Below, one piece after another: positions 1 through 6,128 of a stretch of DNA of 6,128 nucleotides. Below the pieces are notes generated by a model. It was not told the origin of the DNA and ran no database searches. It saw only the letters and a program-made list of their open reading frames with translations. The translations under genes and the position numbers were made by a program. Position 1 is the first letter of the stretch; each line of letters begins with the position of its first letter. The DNA comes from Candidatus Cloacimonadota bacterium (GTDB lineage Bacteria; Cloacimonadota; Cloacimonadia; Cloacimonadales; TCS61): positions 1 to 6,128 of the forward strand of contig JAQICU010000179.1 in the NCBI GenBank assembly GCA_027858325.1. Reading direction: 5' to 3'.

Positions 1-8
1 TTATTATT

Positions 9-12
9 GAGG
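9..12 (+). promoter_or_regulatory. Ribosome binding site of the solenoid/HEAT gene
   Basis: GAGG lies six bases before the ATG at 19-21, a normal Shine-Dalgarno spacing. It supports this ATG as the start, as does the signal peptide that begins there. The window opens too close to the gene to show any promoter or the end of an upstream gene. TGA triplets at 8-10 and 16-18 could be the stop of a preceding gene, but this cannot be decided. Confidence 0.6.
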
Positions 13-18
13 TTGTGA

Positions 19-2853
19 ATGATAAAAAATAGAACATTAATTTTGATATTACTAATTCACATTTTACCAATTATACTTTCAGCGCAGATATTGGATTCTC
101 TTACTACAACTGTACTGGATTCGTGTTTGAGCTATCTTCATTTAGAACGTAGTGAGCTTGGCTTTGAAAAAGCATGGGCAAAAGATGATACATTTAAGCT
201 TGAGATTGTAGACTATCTGCTGGATAATCCTTTGGAACTTCCAGAATATATTGAAGAAACCGTTAACACTGCAAAAGAAAGCAGTATGAAAGACCAAATA
301 GCGTTTGTTACAAAACAGCTTGATATTGATGAAAAATTAGAATATCAATCAACTTATTCAACAAAACCTGAAAACAATATTGTAAATGCACTTGATCAGG
401 CTGAACCATATTTAAATGAATTTTATTCTAAATTAGATACTTTAGAACTGCATGATCTTATTATGTCCGCTCCAAATTTATGGTGTGGGGAAGACGATCC
501 TGAAGATCTGGCTCTTAAAGGCAGCTGGCAGCAGGAATTCAATGTTTATGCTGATACTTCCCGCTCGGTAGATAAGAATAGGCTCTTGAATATCATGAAG
601 AAGCTTAATAGGAGTTCATTACATATTGCAGGATTGATATTTTTAAATTTAATAGAAGAATTACAGTGCAAAACTTCTGAGACTTTAGTAATGAACAATA
701 GTAGAAAAATCGAAGGTGTTCAAGGTGATATATTGCATTATGATCAAACAAAATATGGAGAGCTTATCATTGGTGGAAAAGGTGAGAATGTTTACTCCCG
801 TGATTTTGCTTTCATAATCGATCTGGGCGGAGATGACACATACAGATGCCGTGCCGGTGGGGCTTTAGGAACTCTGGGAAATTCATTTTCATTTGTTATC
901 GATCATGATGGGAATGATATTTATTTTAATGAAGAAAGGTCTATAAGTATGGGTTCCGGGTTTTTGGGAATTGGAATTCTTTATGACATGAATGGTAATG
1001 ATGTTTATCGTGGAACTCATTATTCTCAGGGATCTGGGATCTGTGGTATTGGAATTCTAATTGATAGCTCGGGAGAAGATGACTACCGGGGAGGTTGTTT
1101 CACTCAGGGAGCAGGGCATTACGGCATCGGATTTTTAAAAGATATCGGAGCAGGCGACGATAGATATATGGCAAAACTCTGGGCGCAAGGATTCGGTTCA
1201 ACATTTGGCTATGGATTATTGCACGATACCGGTGGTGATGATACATACAGAACAGGAGGAGAATATCTTCATGCGCCGCTTCTACCAAATGATTATCAAT
1301 CTTTCAGTCATGGTTTTGGAATGGGCTGGCGTCCCAGAGCAGGCGGTGGGATCGGTGTATTGTATGATGAAGCTGGCAATGATTTTTACGATGGTGAAGT
1401 TTTTTGTGAAGGTTCTGCTTACTGGTACTCTCTAGGAATTTTAGTAGATGGTGGTGGAAACGATTCATATAATGCTGCTCAATACGCACAGGGTGCTGGT
1501 ATTCATCTTGCTGTTGGTGCTTTATGGGAGCAGGGCGGAGATGATCAATATCATTCTCGTAATGGTGTCGTAGGTGGAACTGCTCATGATCTTTCCGTGG
1601 CAATGCTCGTTGATGAAAGCGGTGATGACAATTACATCGTATCAGGTGGCTATGGAATATCACTCACAAATTCATTTGCCTTATTTATAGATAAATCGGG
1701 GGATGATATGTATTCTACATGGGAAGATCACAGTTTCGGTTCTGTGAGACCGGCAAGAGGTTTTGCCGGATGTGGAATATTTATAGACCTGGAGGGCAAA
1801 GACAGATATTCACGCAACACACTTGCCAAAGACGGCGGATTATGGACATATAATGGCTGGGGAATCGGGATTGATCTGGCTCGAGATATAGTTACAGAAC
1901 ATGATGAAGAAGTGGTAGATGAGATAATCCTGACTGCCGAAGATTCACTGAAGACTATAGAAGAATTATTTGAAGAAGCTTCTTTGTGGGAAGTAGGCTC
2001 AAATACTAAGAAAGTAGCACACGCAAAGAAAGCTTTCTTACAAAGAGAGATGGAAGCCGTGCAATATATCTGTGATAATAAAATGGGAACTGACAGCAGC
2101 TTGGAACTTCGATTGATTGATACGATCACAAAAGAATATCCAGATTCAATAGCTCCAATATTATTAACAAAGATTAGAGCTGAGAACAAGAAGATCCAGA
2201 AAAATTCGATACGACTTCTAGGAGTTGCCAAATATGAGCCAGCTCATTCCCCGCTGATTGAAATGTTAAAGAATGGTGATCATTATTATCTAAAACGGAG
2301 CCTTATTGTAGCATTGGGCAGTATTGGTAATACTGATGCAACAGATATAATTTCCGATTTTATAAATGATGAAGATGAGCTTTGCAGGTTAAGTGTGATA
2401 TCTGCTCTGAAAAAATTAAAGGATGAAACAGCAAATGAGGTGCTTATAGGTGCACTTGATGATAAAATGTTCACTGTTCGTTCAGCTGCAATAACTGCCC
2501 TTGTAAATTTGGCTGATCTGAATTCTTGTAACGAATTATATAACAGAATTAAAAATGATAAATTCGAATACCCAGAATTAGCCCTAAGAACGCTATCGAA
2601 TATTGAATTTAAATTTTCTGACAGTACAAGGGTCGAATATAAGAAGCAACGTAAAAGATCACAAAAATTATTTGTTAAACTCATTAATAATCCTGATGAA
2701 CGCATTCGGGCAGAAGCTGTGAAAGCAATATATTTAAATTGCGATGACAAGAAAATAAAGTGGCTTGAGGTTGTTATGAAAAATGAAGAAGACCCATTTG
2801 TTAAAGATGCTTATGAAGAAATCATTAAAAAAGATAAAAATGCTCACTGTTGA
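19..2853 (+). CDS. Exported protein with GDDxY beta-solenoid-like repeats and C-terminal HEAT repeats
   Basis: This 944-residue protein belongs to no named family that I recognise. Residues 1-22 form a Sec signal peptide: a short basic start (K3, R5), a hydrophobic core, and a likely cleavage at LSA|Q after residue 22. There is no lipobox cysteine. Residues about 24-245 look mainly helical and acidic. Residues 249-623 are a repeat domain in which hhDxxG(D/N)DxY recurs every 26-32 residues, usually followed by QGxG and GIGIL. Residues about 726-938 form amphipathic helix pairs with HEAT character (for example KRSLIVALGSIG at 759-770 and RSAAITALVNL at 821-831). No transmembrane helix or C-terminal sorting domain follows, so the protein is probably periplasmic or released. 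The repeats suggest a beta-solenoid with metal-binding loops, and the HEAT part suggests protein-protein contact. Both roles are inferred. The frame is intact, with a start supported by GAGG upstream. The real cellular role is unknown. Confidence 0.93.
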   Translation: MIKNRTLILILLIHILPIILSAQILDSLTTTVLDSCLSYLHLERSELGFEKAWAKDDTFKLEIVDYLLDNPLELPEYIEETVNTAKESSMKDQIAFVTKQLDIDEKLEYQSTYSTKPENNIVNALDQAEPYLNEFYSKLDTLELHDLIMSAPNLWCGEDDPEDLALKGSWQQEFNVYADTSRSVDKNRLLNIMKKLNRSSLHIAGLIFLNLIEELQCKTSETLVMNNSRKIEGVQGDILHYDQTKYGELIIGGKGENVYSRDFAFIIDLGGDDTYRCRAGGALGTLGNSFSFVIDHDGNDIYFNEERSISMGSGFLGIGILYDMNGNDVYRGTHYSQGSGICGIGILIDSSGEDDYRGGCFTQGAGHYGIGFLKDIGAGDDRYMAKLWAQGFGSTFGYGLLHDTGGDDTYRTGGEYLHAPLLPNDYQSFSHGFGMGWRPRAGGGIGVLYDEAGNDFYDGEVFCEGSAYWYSLGILVDGGGNDSYNAAQYAQGAGIHLAVGALWEQGGDDQYHSRNGVVGGTAHDLSVAMLVDESGDDNYIVSGGYGISLTNSFALFIDKSGDDMYSTWEDHSFGSVRPARGFAGCGIFIDLEGKDRYSRNTLAKDGGLWTYNGWGIGIDLARDIVTEHDEEVVDEIILTAEDSLKTIEELFEEASLWEVGSNTKKVAHAKKAFLQREMEAVQYICDNKMGTDSSLELRLIDTITKEYPDSIAPILLTKIRAENKKIQKNSIRLLGVAKYEPAHSPLIEMLKNGDHYYLKRSLIVALGSIGNTDATDIISDFINDEDELCRLSVISALKKLKDETANEVLIGALDDKMFTVRSAAITALVNLADLNSCNELYNRIKNDKFEYPELALRTLSNIEFKFSDSTRVEYKKQRKRSQKLFVKLINNPDERIRAEAVKAIYLNCDDKKIKWLEVVMKNEEDPFVKDAYEEIIKKDKNAHC
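763..1887 (+). repeat. Array of about 12 protein repeats (GDDxY type) within the exported solenoid/HEAT gene
   Basis: Residues 249-623 of the encoded protein contain twelve clear units. The Tyr ending each motif falls at residues 275, 302, 330, 356, 383, 410, 457, 484, 511, 539, 565 and 597. A degenerate opening unit (GGKGENVY, 252-259) and a closing one lacking the GxDxY part (GIGIDLARD, 615-623) flank them. A typical unit reads GIGhLhDxxG(D/N)DxYxxxxxxQGxGxx. Spacing is 26-28 residues, except for a 47-residue step between units 6 and 7 and looser final units. Unit 5 has one extra residue (GAGDDRY), and unit 9 has Glu for the first Asp (WEQGGDDQY). The DNA of the units has diverged at codon level, so the duplications are old. 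The regular Gly/Asp pattern fits a beta-solenoid, which is inference. Confidence 0.85.
2194..2832 (+). other. HEAT-like helical repeat domain encoded at the 3' end of the solenoid gene
   Basis: Residues about 726-938 resolve into roughly six to seven helix pairs of about 30 residues. They begin near residues 726, 755, 787, 816, 849, 894 and 926. The typical HEAT signs are an Arg/Lys-led second helix with small residues (R791-SVISAL, R821-SAAITAL, R897-AEAVKAI) and an Asp/Asn-rich turn between pairs (NDED, ALDDK, NNPDE). HEAT repeats are protein-binding scaffolds in known families. What they bind here cannot be read from the sequence. The fifth unit (about 849-893) is longer, with a basic helix around KKQRKRSQK (875-883). 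Confidence 0.75.
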
Positions 2854-2854
2854 A

Positions 2855-2962
2855 CACGGAAAAGCACATTTCGACAAAGATTAATGAGTTAAGTACAAAT
2901 TCAATTTTTGGATTTGTTTGTTATGTTCATTTTTGTAATCCGTTTAATCCGTGAAGATCCGA
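2855..2962. repeat. Intergenic ATCCGTG-type repeat with inverted ends
   Basis: The right side carries a 9-base tandem motif: TAATCCGTT (2936-2944), TAATCCGTG (2945-2953) and a decayed third copy AAGATCCGA (2954-2962). The left side, directly after the stop codon, has CACGGA (2855-2860), the inverse complement of TCCGTG (2948-2953). The block therefore has inverted ends about 90 bases apart. From memory, similar ATCCGTG/CACGGAT intergenic repeats are scattered through many FCB-group and other environmental genomes, but no search was possible here. It could be a small non-coding mobile-like repeat or a remnant. Exact limits are uncertain. Confidence 0.45.
2896..2919 (+). terminator. Possible weak hairpin terminator after the solenoid gene
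   Basis: Bases 2896-2904 (CAAATTCAA) pair with 2908-2916 (TTGGATTTG) over nine positions, including one G-T wobble, around a three-base TTT loop. Only a short T run follows (2917-2919, then GTTATGTT). The stem begins 43 bases after the stop codon and is AT-rich, so it would be a poor intrinsic terminator. It may instead be internal structure of the surrounding repeat. Confidence 0.25.
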
Positions 2963-3005
2963 GAGCAAATAATCCGGTAATGTTAAACTACACCGGCATA
3001 ATAAA

Positions 3006-3010
3006 GGGGA
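3006..3010 (+). promoter_or_regulatory. Ribosome binding site of the Tricorn-like protease gene
   Basis: GGGGA lies within the purine run AAAGGGGAAAAA directly before the ATG at 3015-3017, with a usual spacing of about five bases. It fixes this ATG as the start, which also opens the signal peptide. Upstream, a short inverted repeat (CCGGT at 2974-2978, ACCGG at 2992-2996) could be an operator or chance. I see no convincing promoter in the gap: CATAAT at 2997-3002 is too close to the gene. Confidence 0.7.
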
Positions 3011-3014
3011 AAAA

Positions 3015-6000
3015 ATGAAAAAGATATTTATTATTCTCAGTTTGCTTATTATAACTATGTTAGTCGCTGTAGAACCGCATTTCATGAGTCAACCAGCTAT
3101 TTCACAGGATGGAGAACAAGTTTGTTTTGTATATAAAAATGATTTGTGGATTGTGCCTTTTGTTGGAGGAGATGCTCATAATATAACTTCAACAGAAGCA
3201 GAGGAATGGCATCCGAAATTCTCACCAGATGGCAAAAAGATAGCATTCAATTCTAATAGAGATGGATGGACTGGCATCTATCTTTATACACTTGAAAATG
3301 GAGAAATAGAAATAGTGAATAAAGAGGAACTAAATATTTTAGACTGGTTTCCAAACAACAATGCACTACTTGCACGTGGCTATGAAACCGGAAAGGGTTA
3401 CATCTTTTATGTTGTAAAACTGGATGGCTCTTATACAGAGTTAACATCATTTGCCGGCAGGAATGCATCTATCTCAAAAGATGGGAATAAAATAATATTT
3501 GATAGAAGAGGTCAGATCTACCGCGAATCTTATACAGGCAGTTTTAATGGTGAATTATGGGAGTATGATCTCAAAGAAAATAAATATACAAGATTAACTG
3601 AAACTGATTTTACAGAGCAATATCCTGTATATTCTAAAGTTTCCAATAACATTTATTTTGCAGCTTCAGATGGCGATGTGTTCCAACTTTACAAAGTGAG
3701 CAATAATAATTATGAACAACGTGAACAGCTTACAAAATTTAAAAAATGGTCAGCTAGAAATGTTGCTGTTGCAGCATTGAACGATCGTGTTGTGTTTGAA
3801 CGATTTGATATTTTATGGAAATTCGATCCATTTAAACAAAAGGTTTCGAAGCTAAAGATAGAAATAGGTCAAGATTGCTATGTGAATTTGCTGGAGAAAG
3901 AAGATGTGAAGAACTCAGCTTCCAATTATGCTGTTTCCGATAATGGGAAACTTGTTGTATTCACTTACAAATTCGATCTTTTTGCCGTTCCCGAAAAAGG
4001 GGGAGATGTAAGGCAGATAACTCATGATCAGAAAGGTGTTGATTATATTGAAATTTTGAGTGATAATCAAACTATTCTCTTCACAAAAAGAATAGATGGC
4101 CAATTACAATTGTACAGAGTTAACATCAAAGATATATCAAATATTGAAAAGATCGATTGGAGTAATGATAAATATATTAACTGGATCGTGCGTGAAGGAA
4201 AGACTTTGGCTATTGGATTTTCCGATTCTGACCGCAAACGTCAGGTTGCCCTTGCAGACAGTCTGGGTAACAACATCCATACAATTATTAGCGATCAATA
4301 TATATCTCAACATTTAAAGATAAGTCCTGATGAGAAATACGCTCTTTATCGTGAGACACTTCCTGAGAAATGGACTCAACATGTTTATTTGTATGATATC
4401 GAAAATGATAAAAAAGAATTGCTTTATAATTTTGACGGTTGGATAAATAAATTTTTCTGGGGTAAGGATAATAAATCTGCTTTCTTTAGTGAAAACGGAA
4501 AGATAAGAAGAGCTGATCTATTGGCTAGAAAAGATTTCTATAATGAAGAAGACAATTGGAAAGAGATCATTGATCCATCTTTGATTAAGAAAGTCAACGA
4601 CAAGAAGAATGACAAGCAAGAAAAAGATGAGAAGAAGAAAGATCCGCTGAAGATAGACATAGAAGGATTTGCTGATAGAATTACTACAATAATTTCTAAA
4701 CCGGGAAGTAACTGGATTACTCATGTTAAGGATGATTCCACACTTTATTATGTGAATTACAATAACAAAAAGTACACTTTAAGAAAGGTAGATTATATCG
4801 GAGAAAATGATAAATTGATAACTTCCATTTCTACTGCTCCCGAAAATTTGAAGTTTAACGAAGAAAAAAAGGTATTCTATTATATACTCAAAAATAAACT
4901 ATACAAACTTACACCGAAAAAAGGAAAAAAAGCAGAACTTCTTAAAATGAATTACAAATATTCCTACGATAAATTCCAACTGAATAATGATGTCTTCCAA
5001 CAAGTTTGGGTTGAATTTGGTAATGGTTTTTATGACCCTGACATGCACGGAATAAATTGGAAGAAAGCGAAGAAAGATTTTTCTAAATACTTACAATTTG
5101 CAGATGATCCTTCAATTCTAAAAAGGATTATTGATGAAATGATTGGTGAAGTGAATGCATCACACACCGGATTTTACCCTCGTAATGATTCCGAATATAA
5201 AACTTATTCAACTGCTTATTGCGGGTTAGAACTCGACCTGCAAGATTTTCCAAAAGATGGGATCAGAATAAAAAAGGTTTTCAAGAAATCAAAATTAAAC
5301 AAACCGCATAACATTAAAGCGGGTGATATTCTGCTTTCTGTAGATGGAAGAGAAATTGGAAAAGGGATGGATATCATTGCTCAATTCAAAAATAAAATTG
5401 GTGAGAAGATAAAGCTGGGCATTTTGTGCGATGATGCTATGAAGGTTGTTACTGTAAAAGGATTGAGCAACCGGGAAAATTACAGACTCTATTACGATAA
5501 CTGGGTGGAAGAACGGAGGATAAAAGTTGAAGAATTATCTGATGGAAAGATCGGTTATCTTCATATTCAGAGTATGAATAACACAAGTTATATCAAATTT
5601 ATCCAGGATCTTTTTGCCGAAAACGCTAAAAAAGAAGCTCTTATAATTGATGTGAGAAATAATGGTGGCGGTTATATTCATGACAGGCTTGTAGAAATTT
5701 TAACCAAACAGCCATATGCTCTGAGTACTTACAGACATTTTGATGGAAAAATGAAATATGAAAATCCGGGGAATACGGTTGATGTTCCAATGGTTCTGCT
5801 GATTAATGAGAATTCCTTCTCCGATGCTGAAATTTTTCCAACTCTATTTAAACAACTAAATCTTGGAACTGTGATCGGAATGCCTACCAGTGGTTCAGTA
5901 ATTGGAACCGGGCATTATACATTTATGGATGGTTCCAGTATGCGGATGCCTTCTACCGGATGGTATACTCCTACTGGTAAAAACATGGAAGGTAATGGAG

Positions 6001-6101
6001 CAATTCCCGATATATTTATAGATCCAACTCCAGAGCAGATCATTAACGATGATGATGTTCAACTGAAAAGAGCTGTAGAAGAACTATTGAAAACGCTATA
6101 G
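3015..6101 (+). CDS. Exported Tricorn-type serine protease (peptidase family S41)
   Basis: This 1028-residue protein matches the Tricorn protease family, close to the usual length of just over 1000. Tricorn enzymes cut peptides, and the archaeal prototype trims proteasome products. This one has a signal peptide (KK start, hydrophobic residues 4-17, cleavage near 18-20), so it probably acts in the periplasm. Domain order: first beta-propeller about 25-280 (PAIS-DG, NDLWIVP, GGDAHNIT, FSPDGKKIAF); second propeller about 300-645, interrupted by a Lys/Glu/Asp-rich stretch at 525-546; a C1-like helical domain 650-700 (FYDPDMHGINW); a PDZ domain about 736-815 (IKAGDILLSVDG); and the S41 catalytic domain about 840-1005. 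By analogy with Thermoplasma Tricorn, the catalytic residues are Ser716-His717 (NASHTG), nucleophile Ser936 with Asp937 (NSFSDAE) and Glu992. DVRNNGGG (879-886) is the conserved S41 glycine segment. All are present, so an active enzyme is likely. Substrate is unknown. Confidence 0.95.
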   Translation: MKKIFIILSLLIITMLVAVEPHFMSQPAISQDGEQVCFVYKNDLWIVPFVGGDAHNITSTEAEEWHPKFSPDGKKIAFNSNRDGWTGIYLYTLENGEIEIVNKEELNILDWFPNNNALLARGYETGKGYIFYVVKLDGSYTELTSFAGRNASISKDGNKIIFDRRGQIYRESYTGSFNGELWEYDLKENKYTRLTETDFTEQYPVYSKVSNNIYFAASDGDVFQLYKVSNNNYEQREQLTKFKKWSARNVAVAALNDRVVFERFDILWKFDPFKQKVSKLKIEIGQDCYVNLLEKEDVKNSASNYAVSDNGKLVVFTYKFDLFAVPEKGGDVRQITHDQKGVDYIEILSDNQTILFTKRIDGQLQLYRVNIKDISNIEKIDWSNDKYINWIVREGKTLAIGFSDSDRKRQVALADSLGNNIHTIISDQYISQHLKISPDEKYALYRETLPEKWTQHVYLYDIENDKKELLYNFDGWINKFFWGKDNKSAFFSENGKIRRADLLARKDFYNEEDNWKEIIDPSLIKKVNDKKNDKQEKDEKKKDPLKIDIEGFADRITTIISKPGSNWITHVKDDSTLYYVNYNNKKYTLRKVDYIGENDKLITSISTAPENLKFNEEKKVFYYILKNKLYKLTPKKGKKAELLKMNYKYSYDKFQLNNDVFQQVWVEFGNGFYDPDMHGINWKKAKKDFSKYLQFADDPSILKRIIDEMIGEVNASHTGFYPRNDSEYKTYSTAYCGLELDLQDFPKDGIRIKKVFKKSKLNKPHNIKAGDILLSVDGREIGKGMDIIAQFKNKIGEKIKLGILCDDAMKVVTVKGLSNRENYRLYYDNWVEERRIKVEELSDGKIGYLHIQSMNNTSYIKFIQDLFAENAKKEALIIDVRNNGGGYIHDRLVEILTKQPYALSTYRHFDGKMKYENPGNTVDVPMVLLINENSFSDAEIFPTLFKQLNLGTVIGMPTSGSVIGTGHYTFMDGSSMRMPSTGWYTPTGKNMEGNGAIPDIFIDPTPEQIINDDDVQLKRAVEELLKTL

Positions 6102-6111
6102 TTTTTTCAAT
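6086..6111 (+). terminator. Possible AT-rich hairpin over the protease stop codon
   Basis: ATTGAAAA (6086-6093) pairs perfectly with TTTTCAAT (6104-6111), giving an eight-base stem with a ten-base loop that contains the TAG stop. No T run follows on the + strand, so it is not a classical intrinsic terminator in this direction. It may be structural, or a chance product of AT-rich sequence. Confidence 0.2.
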
Positions 6112-6113
6112 GA

Positions 6114-6128
6114 GGGATTAGGGATTAG
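6114..6128 (+). repeat. GGGATTA tandem repeat, cut by the window edge
   Basis: GGGATTA occurs twice in tandem (6114-6120 and 6121-6127), and the next base is again G. The window ends here, so the copy number and full extent are unknown. It starts 13 bases after the protease stop codon. Two copies alone could be chance. Confidence 0.4.

Noticed and set aside
1304..1663. His-rich 119-codon reading frame on the minus strand
   Set aside because: It is the antisense of the Gly/Asp repeats: GATGAT-type codons read backwards give ATC/CAT, hence Ile and His. It has no ribosome binding site and lies wholly inside a well-supported gene.
781..1809. Reading the GDDxY repeats as true RTX (haemolysin-type) repeats
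   Set aside because: The period is about 27 residues rather than 9, and there is no C-terminal type I secretion signal. An N-terminal Sec signal peptide is present instead.
1728..2750. Two longer minus-strand frames (1728-2231 and 2286-2750)
   Set aside because: They are Ser/Leu-rich shadow frames opposite the end of the solenoid domain and the HEAT region. They show no family signature, and the + strand frame is continuous there.
2908..2948. Promoter-like hexamers in the gap (TTGGAT, TTGTTA, TTTAAT)
   Set aside because: Spacings of 19-22 bases are too long for a standard sigma-70 promoter, and the region is AT-rich repeat sequence where such hexamers are expected by chance.
2854..3014. Search for a tRNA, riboswitch or CRISPR unit in the gap
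   Set aside because: No cloverleaf, no conserved riboswitch core and no regular spacer-repeat pattern is visible. Only the ATCCGTG repeat and weak hairpins were found.

Overview
The window holds two large genes on the + strand, both encoding apparently exported proteins, with a 161-base gap between them. The DNA is AT-rich (about one third G+C by eye). Ribosome binding sites are purine-rich, and both proteins start with Sec-type signal peptides. The exported bacterial Tricorn-like protease with a Lys/Glu-rich insert, the Asp/Gly-repeat plus HEAT protein, and the intergenic TAATCCGTG-type repeat together suggest an anaerobic bacterium of the FCB group (Cloacimonadota-, Marinimicrobia- or Bacteroidota-like). 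That assignment is an inference, because no rRNA or other marker gene is present.

Region 1 (19-2853) encodes a 944-residue exported protein of no family I can name. It has a signal peptide, a helical N-terminal region, and a central domain of twelve clear 26-32 residue repeats with the signature hhD-x-x-G-(D/N/E)-D-x-Y. A degenerate half unit lies at each end of this array. A C-terminal array of about six HEAT-like helical repeats follows. The repeat array looks like a beta-solenoid whose turns carry acidic, possibly calcium-binding, loops.

Region 2 (2854-3014) is the intergenic gap. It contains an inverted and partly tandem ATCCGTG/CACGGA repeat, an AT-rich hairpin, a tiny reading frame whose TGA overlaps the next ATG, and a good ribosome binding site. 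I see no convincing promoter.

Region 3 (3015-6101) encodes a 1028-residue exported Tricorn-type serine protease (peptidase family S41). It has two beta-propellers, a Tricorn C1-type helical domain, a PDZ domain and a catalytic S41 domain. The expected active-site residues are present (Ser716-His717, Ser936-Asp937, Glu992).

The last 27 bases (6102-6128) hold the distal arm of a small hairpin and the start of a GGGATTA tandem repeat cut by the window edge.

Both proteins probably act outside the cytoplasm. The protease would trim peptides, and the solenoid/HEAT protein may be a structural or binding protein. Shared strand and export are the only evidence linking them, and the repeat-bearing gap weakens the case for a tight operon.
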